Assembly: GCA_023511655.1 (NCBI GenBank)
Contig: JAIMBB010000007.1
Span: forward strand, 1 to 51,367
Origin: Anaerolineae bacterium
GTDB taxonomy: Bacteria > Chloroflexota > Anaerolineae > J036 > Brachytrichaceae
Direction of reading: 5' to 3'
Length of the DNA stretch: 51,367 nt
Part shown: piece after piece, positions 40,681 to 50,854 of the stretch
How positions within the stretch are numbered: position 1 is the stretch's first letter
How the letters are laid out: every line of letters starts with the position of its first letter
Made by a program: the position numbers and the translations under genes
The notes under the pieces: generated by a model
The model's database searches: none
What the model was told of the DNA's origin: nothing
What the model saw: only the letters and a program-made list of their open reading frames with translations

Positions 40681-41481
40681 ATGCGCTACCGATCGCCACA
40701 CAATCGCCGACCAACGTCGAGGACGCGATTCGACGTCGTGCTGGCGCGACGCGCCCAGCGTCATTCGGCGCGTCGCTTGCACGTTCGATGGTGGATGGTC
40801 GCCGTTGCACTGCTTGCCATCTGCGTCACAGTCGGCGCGCGCTGGTACAGCGGGGAAAGCTGGCGCATCGCCGACATTCAGGTTCAGAATAACACCGGCG
40901 TGCCCGTCGAGGCGATCATCGGCGCGAGCGGGCTGCAGGGCGAACACTTCCACTTCGCCGATTTGGATGCGGCGGCTCGATCTGTGGACGACCTGCCCGG
41001 CGTGGAGGCAGCCACGGTCACCTGTCGGTGGGAATGGCGCACGACGTGCGTGATCGTGATCCAGCCGGCGCGGCCCATGGCTGTGTGGCAAAGCCAGAGC
41101 GGCAACGTGTGGAACGACTTTGAAGGCAAAGTGCAGGTTGCGCGCGAAGGCGTGCCGGCCAGGCTCACCATCCGCGTCGAAGAAGGCGCGCCCCCGGCTT
41201 TGGGCAGCCGACTCGATCCCAGGCTGTTGCGCGCGCTGAACGAGCTGATCGTCGCACAGCCGAACGTGACGCGCTACTCCTACTCGCCGAGGTTCGGCCT
41301 GATATGGACCGACGAGCGCAAAAGACGCGTGCGCCTAGGCGATGCGCCCTATGACGGCGCGATGAGCGACAAGTTGCGCCTGGCGCGCGCTTTGCAAAAA
41401 CAACTGACGGACAAGGGGATCGAGGTGCGGGTGTTGGACGTGAGGTTCCCGGAGGCGCCGTATTACGAGGTGAGAGATTAG
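40681..41481 (+). CDS. ftsQ: cell division protein FtsQ/DivIB
   Basis: A bitopic divisome protein that links early and late division proteins. 266 aa: basic cytoplasmic tail, TM helix (about 40-58, MVAVALLAICVTVGARW), a POTRA domain (about 65-130, RIADIQVQNNTGVPVEAII and VEAATVTCRWEWRT) and a beta domain to the C-terminus. Position between ddl and ftsA is the standard one. It starts 7 bp after ddl. Confidence 0.9.
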   Translation: MRYRSPHNRRPTSRTRFDVVLARRAQRHSARRLHVRWWMVAVALLAICVTVGARWYSGESWRIADIQVQNNTGVPVEAIIGASGLQGEHFHFADLDAAARSVDDLPGVEAATVTCRWEWRTTCVIVIQPARPMAVWQSQSGNVWNDFEGKVQVAREGVPARLTIRVEEGAPPALGSRLDPRLLRALNELIVAQPNVTRYSYSPRFGLIWTDERKRRVRLGDAPYDGAMSDKLRLARALQKQLTDKGIEVRVLDVRFPEAPYYEVRD

Positions 41482-41500
41482 AGATCGGAAGTCGGAGATG
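41462..41500 (+). repeat. purine-rich repeat at the ftsQ/ftsA junction
   Basis: GAGGTGAGAGATTAGAGATC and a following GGAAGTCGGAGATG run overlap the last ftsQ codons. It resembles the murC/murB junction repeat. Confidence 0.5.
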
Positions 41501-41539
41501 CTTGTGGTCGCGATCTCCGGCATCCAATCCCGAGACGAC

Positions 41540-42769
41540 ATGGCAGAACCAAAGACGATTACCGTTCTGGACGTGGGCAGCACGAAGGTGGTGGCGCTGG
41601 TCGGCGAGGCAGCCGATAACGAGGCCGGCTTCACTGTCATTGGCGTCGGGATGGCACCCGCGCGCGGCATCCGACGTGGCCAGATCATCAACGTGAGCGA
41701 CGCGACAGCATGCATGAAGGAAGCACTGGCCGGCGCGCAGGCTTCGTCGGGGGTGAAGGCGTCGCACGTGCTGATGTCCATCAGCGGCAATCACATCGCC
41801 TCGCAGAACAGCCAGGGCGCGGTCGCCATCGGTCGTGGCGACCAGGGGGTATCGTTCGACGACATCAATCGTGGCCTGGAGTCGGCGCAGGCCATCACCG
41901 TCCCGAACAACCGCGAGATCTTGCACGTGATCCCGCGCCACTTCCGGGTGGACGATCAAGACGGCGTGCGCAATCCGGTGGGCATGCTCGGCTTCCGCCT
42001 GGAAGTGCAAGCGCACATCGTCACATGCGCCACGACGGCGGTGCAAAACCTGCTGAAGTGCGCGCATACCGCCGGCGTGGACGTGAGCGAATTCGTGCTT
42101 GCGCCGCTGGCCTCGGCCGAAGCGGTGCTCACGCCGACCGAGCGTGAGATGGGCGCAGTGCTGGTGGACATTGGCGGTGGCACCACCGGCATGGCGGTGT
42201 TCATTGACGGATCGGCCTGGCACACCCGCGTGCTCGACGTGGGCGGATCGCACTTCACCAGCGATCTGGCCCAGGTGCTGCGGCTGCCGATGGAGGCCGC
42301 TGAGCACCTCAAGGTGCGCTACGGTCACGCCAATCCGCCGGATGTGCCGGGCGACCAAATTTGCGACATCGTCGGTTTCGGCGACGAACCGCTCGTGCGC
42401 ATCCACAGACAGGAAGCCGCCGAGATTTTGCGCGCTCGGGCCGACGAATTGTTCAGCTTGATCGAGCAGGAAATCAAGCGCAGCGGCTACGATGGCCTGC
42501 TGCCGGCTGGACTCGTAATTACAGGAGGTGGTTCGCTGTTGCCAGGTTTGAGGGAATCGGCGCGCGAGACGACGGGACGTCCCGTGCGCCTGACGCGCCC
42601 AATGCACCTGTATGGCCTGGTGGATTCGTTGCAGTCGCCGGCATTTTCGACTTCGGTCGGCATGTTGCATTGGGGGCTGCAGGGCGTGATCGCCAAGCCG
42701 AGCAAGCGTCGTCGCTTCGGCCCCCGCCTGGATTTGCCAGGATGGCTGAGAAATCTGTTGCCCGATTGA
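41540..42769 (+). CDS. ftsA: cell division protein FtsA
   Basis: Actin-like membrane tether for FtsZ filaments. 409 aa from ATG 41540 (MAEPKTITVLD). ATPase motifs are VLDVGSTKVVALVGE, VLVDIGGGTTGMAVF and LVITGGGSLLPGL; the 1C subdomain follows about residue 85 (SHVLMSISGNHIASQN). The C-terminal LPGWLRNLLPD is an amphipathic membrane-targeting helix. The ORF can start at 41498, but the family N-terminus begins at 41540. Confidence 0.95.
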   Translation: MAEPKTITVLDVGSTKVVALVGEAADNEAGFTVIGVGMAPARGIRRGQIINVSDATACMKEALAGAQASSGVKASHVLMSISGNHIASQNSQGAVAIGRGDQGVSFDDINRGLESAQAITVPNNREILHVIPRHFRVDDQDGVRNPVGMLGFRLEVQAHIVTCATTAVQNLLKCAHTAGVDVSEFVLAPLASAEAVLTPTEREMGAVLVDIGGGTTGMAVFIDGSAWHTRVLDVGGSHFTSDLAQVLRLPMEAAEHLKVRYGHANPPDVPGDQICDIVGFGDEPLVRIHRQEAAEILRARADELFSLIEQEIKRSGYDGLLPAGLVITGGGSLLPGLRESARETTGRPVRLTRPMHLYGLVDSLQSPAFSTSVGMLHWGLQGVIAKPSKRRRFGPRLDLPGWLRNLLPD

Positions 42770-43016
42770 ACGCTGGCGGTCATTTCGACCGCGCCGTAAG
42801 GAGTGTCCGGTTCGCCAGTTCGCGCCGCAATGAACGATCGCAATCTCGTTCGGTGCTGACGGAACGGCGTACTTGGAGGGTTTTAGCTTAAAAATCTCGA
42901 TTTTTTGGAAAAGCTGTGGATAACTTGCTTGACACTGTGGATGACCAGCATAGAATCTGTGAACTACCTGTGGGCAAGCCGAGGTATCCGTAGCGGTAAA
43001 GGGAGGAAGCAGTCCG
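42770..43016. other. ftsA-ftsZ intergenic regulatory region
   Basis: A 247-bp gap, large for this cluster. It contains a T-run hairpin-like stretch near 42885-42906, DnaA boxes and the ftsZ promoter. No gene is visible. Confidence 0.7.
42915..42956 (+). promoter_or_regulatory. ftsZ promoter with DnaA boxes
   Basis: TTGACA (42929-42934), 16-bp spacer and TAGAAT (42951-42956) form a near-consensus sigma-70 promoter. A perfect DnaA box complement TGTGGATAA (42915-42923) lies just upstream and a one-mismatch copy TGTGGATGA (42936-42944) lies between -35 and -10, where bound DnaA would compete with polymerase. Confidence 0.75.
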
Positions 43017-44171
43017 ATGAATATACAACCAGAAGAGTATCTGACAGGCATGCGTGCCGAATCGCCGGCGCAGATCAAGGTCGTCGGCGTCGGTGGGGGA
43101 GGCCAGAACGCAGTCAACCGGATGATTGCCGAAGGCTTGGTCGGCATCGAGTTCATCGCCGTCAATACCGACCAGCAGGCGCTTATGCTCAGCCATGCTC
43201 CCATTCGCGTGCGGATCGGCGAAAAAGTGACGCGTGGCCTCGGCGCGGGCAGCAACGCCGAAATCGGCGAGAAAGCAGCCGAGGAGTCGGCCGACGAGAT
43301 CTACGGCCTGCTCAAGGGCGCCGACATGGTCTTCATTACGTGTGGCATGGGCGGCGGCACGGGCACCGGCGCCGCGCCGGTGATCGCCCGCATTGCCAAA
43401 GAGCTGAACGCCCTCACCATCGGCGTGGTCACGCGCCCCTTCTCCTTCGAGGGCACGCCGCGCATGCGCACCGCGGAAGCCGGCATTGAGCGGCTCAAGG
43501 AGCACGTGGACACACTGATCGTGATCCCGAACGATCGCCTGTTGGACATCGTCAGCCAGAAGGCCACCTTGCAGCAGGCCTTCCGCACGGCCGACGACGT
43601 GTTGCGGCAGGGCATTCAAGGCATCAGCGAAGTGATCACGGTGCCGGGGTTGATCAACCTGGACTTCGCCGACGTGCGCACGATCATGTCCGAGGGCGGC
43701 GCTGCACTCATGGCGGTTGGCTCAGCCAGCGGCGAAGGGCGCGCGCGCATGGCGGCCGAGCAAGCCATCACCTCGAACTTGCTGGACGTGACCATTGACG
43801 GCGCGCGCGGCATCCTGTTCAACATCACCGGCGGACCCGACCTCAGCTTGTTCGAGGTGAACGAAGCAGCCACCATCATCAAGTCGGCGGCCCATCCGGA
43901 TTGCAACGTGATCTTCGGCGCGGTGGTGGATGAAAATATGAAGGATCAGATCCGCATCACCGTGGTGGCGACCGGATTCGACCATCAAGGGAACGTGCCG
44001 CGCCGCATGATTCGCCAGAACAGCGCGGCAATGCGCACGGCCACAGCCAAATACGCCGCGCGTTCGACTGCGACGGATCTGCCGCCAGCCGAGGCTACAC
44101 CCGAACCGGCGCGCGTCGCTCAACTCGATCCCGATAACCTGGAGCTTCCCTCCTTCTTGCGCCGGCGATAG
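43017..44171 (+). CDS. ftsZ: cell division protein FtsZ
   Basis: Tubulin-like GTPase forming the Z-ring. 384 aa. Landmarks are [17 protein letters not shown], the GTP signature [13 protein letters not shown] (112-118), the T7 loop [30 protein letters not shown], a variable linker, and the C-terminal peptide [10 protein letters not shown] that binds FtsA. GGGAGGA precedes the ATG. It has its own promoter and is followed by a hairpin. Confidence 0.97.
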   Translation: MNIQPEEYLTGMRAESPAQIKVVGVGGGGQNAVNRMIAEGLVGIEFIAVNTDQQALMLSHAPIRVRIGEKVTRGLGAGSNAEIGEKAAEESADEIYGLLKGADMVFITCGMGGGTGTGAAPVIARIAKELNALTIGVVTRPFSFEGTPRMRTAEAGIERLKEHVDTLIVIPNDRLLDIVSQKATLQQAFRTADDVLRQGIQGISEVITVPGLINLDFADVRTIMSEGGAALMAVGSASGEGRARMAAEQAITSNLLDVTIDGARGILFNITGGPDLSLFEVNEAATIIKSAAHPDCNVIFGAVVDENMKDQIRITVVATGFDHQGNVPRRMIRQNSAAMRTATAKYAARSTATDLPPAEATPEPARVAQLDPDNLELPSFLRRR

Positions 44172-44210
44172 AGACAGACGTCAAAGCTTCATCGGAGCTC
44201 ATCCATGCCA

Positions 44211-44248
44211 GTGACAGGGTGATTCGCCTCGCGCGGTCACCCTGTCAC
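44211..44248. terminator. perfect 12-bp hairpin after ftsZ
   Basis: GTGACAGGGTGA (44211-44222) and TCACCCTGTCAC (44237-44248) pair fully around a 14-nt loop. There is no T-run after it, so it may be a weak terminator or an mRNA 3'-end stabiliser. Confidence 0.55.
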
Positions 44249-44278
44249 CGTATGATCATCCGCCAGGGGGATGCGACC

Positions 44279-44350
44279 ATGACGAAGCAAAGCGCACAGT
44301 CGTTTGTGGTGGACCGGGTCGACCTTAAATTTCCGACCTGACCCCAACAT
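44279..44350 (+). other. 20-codon ORF and transposon-like scar between ftsZ and nrdR
   Basis: ATG 44279 opens a 20-codon frame (MTKQSAQSFVVDRVDL, then KFPT-stop). Its end lies in GACCTTAAATTTCCGACCTG then ACCCC, which resembles the 'gacctgacccc' sequence commonly seen near REP-associated (IS200-like) transposase genes. No transposase is present. Gene status is doubtful. Confidence 0.3.
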
Positions 44351-44365
44351 CTCTCCGATCTCTTA

Positions 44366-44394
44366 TTGACTTTGGAAGCCTCCGTTCTTAGAAT
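44366..44394 (+). promoter_or_regulatory. nrdR-nrdJ promoter
   Basis: TTGACT (44366-44371), 17-bp spacer, TAGAAT (44389-44394). The predicted start is at about 44401, just ahead of the NrdR-like boxes. Confidence 0.8.
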
Positions 44395-44407
44395 TTGCGT
44401 CCCTTTC

Positions 44408-44454
44408 TGGCTATATGTGGCGTAGATCAAATGTTCGGGCGCCAGATGTGGCAT
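44408..44454 (+). promoter_or_regulatory. paired NrdR boxes
   Basis: Box 1 TGGCTATATGTGGCGT (44408-44423) agrees with most of the NrdR consensus ACACWATATATWGTGT; box 2 GCGCCAGATGTGGCAT (44439-44454) keeps its core C-A-AT-T-G positions. They are 31 bp apart, the three-turn spacing typical of NrdR operators, and lie between the promoter and nrdR, predicting dATP-dependent repression of both genes. Confidence 0.7.
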
Positions 44455-44464
44455 AAGTGTATCC

Positions 44465-44917
44465 ATGAAGTGTCCAAATTGCGGTTCCGGCGATACGCAC
44501 GTGATAGATACCGTGCGTGAGCCTTCGGGGGGCATACGCCGCCGGCGCAGCTGCAAAGCGTGTGGTCGCCGCTTCAGCACCGTCGAACGCATCGTGGAAG
44601 CAACACCGTTGGTCGTCAAGCGCGGCGGCCGTCGCGAGGCGTTCAACCGCGAGAAGATCCTGGAGGGGGTGCGCATCTCCTGCGCCAAGCGACCGGTCGC
44701 GGCAGAGGACATCGAGCGCCTGGTCAACCAGATCGAGGCCAACGTGCTGGCCATGAACAAGAGCGAAGTGACCGCTCGCGAGATCGGCGATATGGTGTTG
44801 CAGGGACTGCGCGAGTTGGACGAGGTGGCTTATATCCGCTATGCGATCGTTTATCTCAACTTGAAGGACTTGGAGAGCGTGAAGAACGAGATCGAGCGGT
44901 TGCTGAGTGAGCGCTGA
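44465..44917 (+). CDS. nrdR: ribonucleotide reductase repressor NrdR
   Basis: Represses ribonucleotide reductase genes when dATP is high. 150 aa: an N-terminal zinc ribbon (CPNC at 3-6 and CKAC at about 31-34, with RRRRSC) and an ATP-cone (about 49-139, VVKRGGRREAFNREKILEGV). It lies directly upstream of nrdJ, the usual target, and behind two NrdR-like boxes, so it should control both itself and nrdJ. Confidence 0.95.
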   Translation: MKCPNCGSGDTHVIDTVREPSGGIRRRRSCKACGRRFSTVERIVEATPLVVKRGGRREAFNREKILEGVRISCAKRPVAAEDIERLVNQIEANVLAMNKSEVTAREIGDMVLQGLRELDEVAYIRYAIVYLNLKDLESVKNEIERLLSER

Positions 44918-44988
44918 GCGAGCGTTGATCAACCGGTCGTTCGTTGCTGGTCATCAGTCATTAGTCATTCACAGGGAAGGCATCAGGC

Positions 44989-47900
44989 ATGAAAATCACA
45001 CGACGATTTACCCAGGCTGGCAAAGGCCCGTATGCGAGCATCAAGTTCGTCAAGCGTAGCTCGGTCATCCGCAATCCGGACGGCTCGACGGTGTTCGAGA
45101 TGCACGACATTGACGTTCCGGAAAATTTCTCGCAGGTGGCCACCGACATCCTGGCACAGAAGTACTTCCGAAAGGCAGGCGTGCCGAGCACGACCGTGCG
45201 CGTGAAAGAGCGCGGCGTGCCGACCTGGCTGCAGCGCAGCGTGCCGGCCGAAGGCGCCGAGCTCGATCACGGCGAACGCGACAGCCGACAGGTGTTCAAT
45301 CGCCTGGCCGGATGCTGGACCTATTGGGGGTGGAAGCACAAGTATTTCGACACCGAGGAGGACGCACGCGCCTTCTACGACGAGCTGTGCTACATGTTGG
45401 CCAGGCAGATGGCCGCGCCGAACAGCCCACAATGGTTCAACACCGGCTTGAATTGGGCCTATGGCATCACCGGCCCTGCCCAGGGTCACTACTACGTGGA
45501 TCCAGCCACCGGCAAGGTCAAGCGCTCAGAGGACGCCTATACGCACCCACAGCCTCATGCGTGTCTGCCATATCGCGCGCTCGTGTCAACGCTGGCTGGT
45601 CCCATCCAGATTGGCGCAATCGTTGAGCGACGCATGATCGGCCTGCAGGTGTATGACGAAACTGGCGTGACGCGGGTGGTAGCCGTCAAACACAACGGCG
45701 TTAAGCCAGTTTACAAGATTACGCTTGCCAACGGCAATTTCATCGAAGCAACAGCAGATCACCTTGTGCTGACGTGTGATACGCACAAGGGTCAACGCGT
45801 CTGGCGCGAAGTAAGGCACTTAAAGCCGGGCATGAGGCTCATCCAGCGCACGAATACGTCGATTGAGAGAGAAGCTGAAGGTTGGGCAGAGGATGAAGCA
45901 GCGCTTGCTGGTTGGTTACAAGCTGATGGTTTCGTTGGTCAATACGAAACCGGTACAAACACCAGCCTCACACTGGAGGCAATGACGATCAACGATGATG
46001 AGCGCGCATACGTCAATCATCTCATCGCTCAGGTCTTCCCGGATGCGCATCATCATGTTCGGCGCGTGGATGCGCAGAACCCATCGCTTGATATTCTTCG
46101 CGTGCGCATCTATGGTGAACAGGCACGTGACTTTGTCAATCGCCATGAATTGTTGAATCGCCGGCTGGAGATGCAGGTGCCGCAGAGCGTGCTCAACGGC
46201 GGGCGCGGTGTTGTGGTGGCTTATCTACGCTCACTCTTTCAGGCAGATGGTTGTGTTCGAATCCGTAAAGATCGCCGGACCAGCGACATTGTCTTTGGCA
46301 CGATCTCGCCAAAGCTGGCCGTGGGCGTGTCGCACTTGCTGAACAACCTAGGCATCTATAACCGCATCGTGCCGTGTAAAGACCCACGCGACAACCGTCA
46401 AAACTACTACCAGGTTGTCATTGCATGGAAGAGCGAGAAAGACAAGTTTGCGGCGATGATAGGTTTTGTCTCCGCAGACAAGCAGGCCAAGTTGGCCAAA
46501 GCATTGGAGCTCGATGGCCGTTCAGTCGCATTCACGCGGGAGGAGATCATCGAATCTATCGAATACGTGGGCGACGAGGATGTCTACGATATCGAGACAG
46601 AAAGCCATACCTTCCTTACCAACAACGTCGTTGTTCATAACTGTTTCATCCAATCCATCGAGGATGACCTGGTGAATGAGGGCGGCATCATGGACTTGTG
46701 GGTGCGCGAGGCGCGCATCTTTAAATACGGCAGTGGCACCGGCTCGAACTTCTCCAAGCTGCGTGCGGAGAACGAGCCGCTCAGCGGCGGCGGCAAATCG
46801 TCCGGCCTGATGAGCTTCTTGAAGATCGGTGACCGCGCAGCCGGCGCCATCAAGAGCGGCGGCACCACCCGCCGCGCCGCCAAGATGGTCATCCTCGATG
46901 TTGATCATCCGGACATCGAAGCCTTCATTGACTGGAAAGTCATCGAGGAACAGAAAGTGGCTGCGCTGGTGACCGGCAGCAAGCTCAACAACAAGCACCT
47001 GAACGCCATCATGAAAGCCTGTCATGAGTGGCCGGATCAGGCGACGAAGTTCGACCGCAAACAAAACACGTTGCTGGCGAAAGCCATCGTTGAGGCGCGC
47101 CGGGCGATGATCTCGCCCAACTACATCGAGCGCGTGATCCAGTTTGCTCAACAAGGCTACACCAGCATCCACTTCCCGGAATACAACACCGACTGGAACA
47201 GCGAGGCCTATGCCACCGTCAGTGGCCAGAACAGCAACAACAGCGTGCGGGTGACCAACGAGTTCATGCAGGCCGTGATCGAAGATAAGGAATGGGGGCT
47301 GATCTGGCGCACCGAGATCGAAAGGGCCAAAAAGGAGGGGCGTCCACCGAAGCCGAAGCGCATGGTGAAGGCGCGTGAGCTGTGGCGCAAGATCTGTGAG
47401 GCGGCCTGGCATAGCGCTGACCCCGGCATCCAGTATCACACGACGATCAACGAGTGGCACACCTGCCCGGCCGATGGCGAGATACGCGGCAGCAATCCGT
47501 GCGTGACGGGCGATACGCTTGTTGCAACTCACCGAGGACTTGAACGCATCGGTGAGTTAGTCGGGCAGGCGCGTGCTATTCGAAGTATTGATGGAAAGTT
47601 ACACTGGGTCGAGAACATTTTCCCGACAGGAACAAAACCCGTCTATGAACTTCGCACTCGGAGCGGTTACAGGGTGAAACTCACCGGCGACCATCTGGTC
47701 TTTACCGAAAATCGCGGCGACGTAAGGGCCTGCGAGCTTCGGAGTGACGATATGGTTCGTCTCGTTGGCGCAGAGTTCGGCAAGGAAACAACCGGCTCAG
47801 AAGAGATCGCGCAGTTGATTGGGCTTCTTGTCGGGGACGGGTGTATCACAAGATTAGGCAGCAAAACAGCTCGGGGAGAAGAGCGCCGCGTCTCTTTCCT

Positions 47901-50829
47901 CACGGTTGATAAAGCCGAGCGTGATGTGGCAGAGTGGGCAAATGCGCTCATCAATAACCTTCGACCCGACCTTGGTGAGCACAACAAGCAGGGAGCAGTG
48001 ACGCAAACTGTGACAACTGCTCGTGTTTCCGTCGGCAGTCCGAGGATTCTTCAGCGGTTGGAGCAATTCGCAATTCTGGATAAGGGCAGTGAGAACAAAG
48101 CTTTCACCGACCGGGCCTTTCGCCTTGTCCGGTCTGAACAGGCAGCGCTTTTAAGAGGGCTTTTCACTGCGGACGGAACTGTTGCAAGCTATAGCGAAAA
48201 GTGCCAGTATGTCTCACTCGACTCGACATCGCTTGAGTTACTGCGGCAAGTCCAGTTGCTTTTGCTCAACTTTGGCATCAAGTCAAAGATTTACGAGAAC
48301 CGGAGAGCAGGCGACCGGGTTGCGCTCCTGCCCGATGGAAGGGGCGGCATTAAAGAGTACCCGGTGCAGCAAGTACACAGCCTTCGGATTAGCCGAAGCT
48401 CACGCATCCGTTTTGAGGAAGAAATCGGCTTTATGCCGGAAAGCCCAAAAGCGGCTGCCCTGGCTAAGCTGAATCGCACCGTCGGTGCCTATTCTGAGCC
48501 GCTAGTTGATCGCGTTCAGTCGTTGAAGTACCTCGGCGAGGAACTTGTCTTTGACTTGATGGAACCCGATACACATCACTTCATTGCGAACGGGATCGGA
48601 GTTCACAACTGTTCCGAATACATGTTCCTCGACGACACAGCGTGCAACCTGGCCTCGCTGAACCTGGCCGCGTTCTACGACGCGCAGACCGGCACGTTTG
48701 ACATCGAGGCGTATCGTCATGCGGCGCGGTTGTGGACGATCGTGCTGGAGATCAGCGTGTTGATGGCGCAGTTCCCCAGCCGGCGCGTGGCCGAGCTGAG
48801 CTATGAGTTCCGCACGCTTGGCCTGGGCTACGCCAACTTGGGCACCTTGCTGATGCTGCAGGGTATTCCTTACGACTCGCCGGAGGGCCGGGCCATCTGC
48901 GGCGCATTGACGGCCATCTTGCACTGCACCGCCTACACCACCAGCGCCGAGATGGCCAAAGAACTCGGCCCCTTCCCCGGCTACGCGCGCAACCGGGAGC
49001 ACATGCTGCGCGTCATCCGCAACCATCGCCGCGCCGCCTACAATGCTCCGCAGTCCGAATACGAGGGCCTCACCATTTATCCGTTGGGGATTGACCCGCA
49101 GCACTGCCCGCCGGACTTGCTGAAGGCCGCCCGCGAGGACGCCGACCGCATGTTGGCGCTGGGCGAGCGATATGGCTTCCGCAACGCCCAGGTGACGGTG
49201 ATCGCGCCCACCGGCACCATCGGCCTGGTGATGGATTGCGACACCACCGGCATCGAGCCGGACTTCGCTCTGGTGAAGTTCAAGAAGCTGGCCGGCGGCG
49301 GCTACTTCAAGATCGTCAACCAGAGCGTGCCCCCGGCGCTGCGCCGGCTGGGCTACAGCGAAGCGCAGATTGCCGACATCGTGAAATACGCCGTCGGGCA
49401 TGGCACGCTGGTCGGCTGCCCTTACATCAACCATGAGACCTTGAAGGCGCGCGGCTTCACCGACGAAGTGCTGGCCAAGGTGGAAGGCGCCCTGGCTTCG
49501 GCTTTCGAGATCCAATTCGCCTTCAACAAGTGGACGTTGGGTGAGGACTTCTGCAAGAATGTGCTCGGCTTCACCGATGCGCAGCTCAACGACTACAAGT
49601 TCAACATGCTCGACGCCCTCGGCTTCAGCAAAGCCGAGATCAGCGCCGCAAACGATTACGTGTGCGGCACGATGACCGTGGAAGGCGCGCCGCACCTGAA
49701 GCCGGAGCACCTGCCGGTTTTCGACTGTGCTAACCGTTGCGGCAAATACGGCAAGCGCTTCATCAAACCCGAAGGCCATATCCTGATGATGGCCGCAGCG
49801 CAGCCGTTCCTCAGCGGCGCGATCAGCAAGACGATCAACCTGCCCAACGAGGCAACGATCGAGGACGTGGCCAATGCCTATATGCTGTCCTGGCAAGTGG
49901 GCACCAAGGCGAATGCGCTGTATCGCGATGGGTCGAAGCTTAGCCAGCCGCTGAACACGTCGAGCGACGACGAAGAGGCCATCGGCGAGCTGATCGGGGA
50001 GGCCGGCCAGCAACTGCCGGTGACGCCACAGCAGCAACAGGTGATCGAGAAGGTCGTCGTGCGTTATCTGGCCAAGCAGCGCCGGCTGCCGAACCGCCGC
50101 GCCGGCTACACCCAGAAGGCCAAGATCGGCGGCCAGAGCATCTTCCTGCGCACGGGCGAGTACGAAGACGGCACGCTGGGCGAGATCTTCATTGACATGC
50201 ACAAGGAAGGCGCCGGCTTCCGCAGCTTGCTGAACTGCTTTGCCATCGCTGTGTCGCTCGGCCTGCAGTACGGCGTGCCGCTGGATGAATTCGTGGATCA
50301 GTTCGTCTTCACCAAGTTCGAACCCGCCGGCGTGGTGGTCGGCAATGACCACATCAAGATGGCTACCAGTGTGATTGATTACATCTTCCGCGAGCTGGCG
50401 ATCACCTATCTGGGTCGCGAAGACCTGGCCCACGCCGGCGCGACCTCGGAAGTGCCCGAGCCGGAATATCACGACGAAGAGGTCATCAGCGAGCGCGAAG
50501 TGCCGCCCACGCAGTTACGGCTGCCCGGCCGCGCGTTCGCCGACGAGACGGCCCAGGCCAACGGTCATGCGCACGTCGGAGCGGGTGAGGACGCGGAGCA
50601 CCACGAAGCCCCTCGGCCTCGCAACGGCCGCACCGTCCCGCAGTCCATTCAGCGCCGCGCAGCTACAACAGCCGCCGGGCTTGATGCCGGTCGCGCCGAA
50701 AAGGCGCGCCAGGCGCGCTTGAAGGGTTACGTGGGAGATCCATGCCCGGAATGCGGTGCCTGGACGTTGGTGCGCAACGGCACGTGCCTGAAGTGCGAAA
50801 CCTGCGGCAGCACCACGGGTTGTTCATAG
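44989..50829 (+). CDS. nrdJ: adenosylcobalamin-dependent (class II) ribonucleotide reductase NrdJ, with two inteins
   Basis: Reduces ribonucleotides to deoxyribonucleotides with B12, independent of oxygen. The precursor is 1946 aa; removal of inteins at residues 192-551 and 838-1207 leaves 1216 aa, normal for the long NrdJ. Extein landmarks are [20 protein letters not shown], the site [15 protein letters not shown] (C225-equivalent), [20 protein letters not shown], the site [21 protein letters not shown] (thiyl-radical C439- and C462-equivalents), [20 protein letters not shown] and a C-terminal zinc ribbon (CPECGAW to [11 protein letters not shown]). Activity depends on splicing of both inteins. 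Start ATG at 44989 follows a GGAAGG site, 71 bp after nrdR. Confidence 0.96.
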   Translation: MKITRRFTQAGKGPYASIKFVKRSSVIRNPDGSTVFEMHDIDVPENFSQVATDILAQKYFRKAGVPSTTVRVKERGVPTWLQRSVPAEGAELDHGERDSRQVFNRLAGCWTYWGWKHKYFDTEEDARAFYDELCYMLARQMAAPNSPQWFNTGLNWAYGITGPAQGHYYVDPATGKVKRSEDAYTHPQPHACLPYRALVSTLAGPIQIGAIVERRMIGLQVYDETGVTRVVAVKHNGVKPVYKITLANGNFIEATADHLVLTCDTHKGQRVWREVRHLKPGMRLIQRTNTSIEREAEGWAEDEAALAGWLQADGFVGQYETGTNTSLTLEAMTINDDERAYVNHLIAQVFPDAHHHVRRVDAQNPSLDILRVRIYGEQARDFVNRHELLNRRLEMQVPQSVLNGGRGVVVAYLRSLFQADGCVRIRKDRRTSDIVFGTISPKLAVGVSHLLNNLGIYNRIVPCKDPRDNRQNYYQVVIAWKSEKDKFAAMIGFVSADKQAKLAKALELDGRSVAFTREEIIESIEYVGDEDVYDIETESHTFLTNNVVVHNCFIQSIEDDLVNEGGIMDLWVREARIFKYGSGTGSNFSKLRAENEPLSGGGKSSGLMSFLKIGDRAAGAIKSGGTTRRAAKMVILDVDHPDIEAFIDWKVIEEQKVAALVTGSKLNNKHLNAIMKACHEWPDQATKFDRKQNTLLAKAIVEARRAMISPNYIERVIQFAQQGYTSIHFPEYNTDWNSEAYATVSGQNSNNSVRVTNEFMQAVIEDKEWGLIWRTEIERAKKEGRPPKPKRMVKARELWRKICEAAWHSADPGIQYHTTINEWHTCPADGEIRGSNPCVTGDTLVATHRGLERIGELVGQARAIRSIDGKLHWVENIFPTGTKPVYELRTRSGYRVKLTGDHLVFTENRGDVRACELRSDDMVRLVGAEFGKETTGSEEIAQLIGLLVGDGCITRLGSKTARGEERRVSFLTVDKAERDVAEWANALINNLRPDLGEHNKQGAVTQTVTTARVSVGSPRILQRLEQFAILDKGSENKAFTDRAFRLVRSEQAALLRGLFTADGTVASYSEKCQYVSLDSTSLELLRQVQLLLLNFGIKSKIYENRRAGDRVALLPDGRGGIKEYPVQQVHSLRISRSSRIRFEEEIGFMPESPKAAALAKLNRTVGAYSEPLVDRVQSLKYLGEELVFDLMEPDTHHFIANGIGVHNCSEYMFLDDTACNLASLNLAAFYDAQTGTFDIEAYRHAARLWTIVLEISVLMAQFPSRRVAELSYEFRTLGLGYANLGTLLMLQGIPYDSPEGRAICGALTAILHCTAYTTSAEMAKELGPFPGYARNREHMLRVIRNHRRAAYNAPQSEYEGLTIYPLGIDPQHCPPDLLKAAREDADRMLALGERYGFRNAQVTVIAPTGTIGLVMDCDTTGIEPDFALVKFKKLAGGGYFKIVNQSVPPALRRLGYSEAQIADIVKYAVGHGTLVGCPYINHETLKARGFTDEVLAKVEGALASAFEIQFAFNKWTLGEDFCKNVLGFTDAQLNDYKFNMLDALGFSKAEISAANDYVCGTMTVEGAPHLKPEHLPVFDCANRCGKYGKRFIKPEGHILMMAAAQPFLSGAISKTINLPNEATIEDVANAYMLSWQVGTKANALYRDGSKLSQPLNTSSDDEEAIGELIGEAGQQLPVTPQQQQVIEKVVVRYLAKQRRLPNRRAGYTQKAKIGGQSIFLRTGEYEDGTLGEIFIDMHKEGAGFRSLLNCFAIAVSLGLQYGVPLDEFVDQFVFTKFEPAGVVVGNDHIKMATSVIDYIFRELAITYLGREDLAHAGATSEVPEPEYHDEEVISEREVPPTQLRLPGRAFADETAQANGHAHVGAGEDAEHHEAPRPRNGRTVPQSIQRRAATTAAGLDAGRAEKARQARLKGYVGDPCPECGAWTLVRNGTCLKCETCGSTTGCS
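45562..46641 (+). mobile_element. intein 1 of NrdJ (LAGLIDADG type, 360 aa)
   Basis: Begins with Cys192 ([15 protein letters not shown], block A), has the block B TxxH motif ([12 protein letters not shown]), two LAGLIDADG motifs (LAGWLQADG 306-314; LRSLFQADG 412-421) and ends [15 protein letters not shown] then VVVHN, with His-Asn before extein Cys552. All splicing residues are present, so it should splice. The homing endonuclease acidic residues (ADG) are kept in both motifs, so it may be active. Codons here are visibly more A/T-rich than in the exteins, which suggests horizontal acquisition. Confidence 0.95.
47500..48609 (+). mobile_element. intein 2 of NrdJ (LAGLIDADG type, 370 aa)
   Basis: Begins with Cys838 ([18 protein letters not shown]), has block [14 protein letters not shown], two LAGLIDADG motifs (LIGLLVGDG 943-951; [10 protein letters not shown] 1054-1063) and ends [15 protein letters not shown] then IGVHN before extein Cys1208, which is the catalytic thiyl-radical cysteine of NrdJ. 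Splicing residues are intact. The codon use is different from the exteins and also from intein 1, suggesting separate arrival. Confidence 0.95.
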
Positions 50830-50854
50830 GCGCCGGCAACGACTGATCATCTGC

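Noticed and set aside
41165-43255. 696-codon minus-strand open frame opposite ftsA and ftsZ
   Set aside because: It crosses ftsQ, ftsA and ftsZ, which are certain, and shows no family motif.
48502-50472. 656-codon minus-strand open frame opposite nrdJ
   Set aside because: It mirrors the NrdJ extein codons; no motif or ribosome site.
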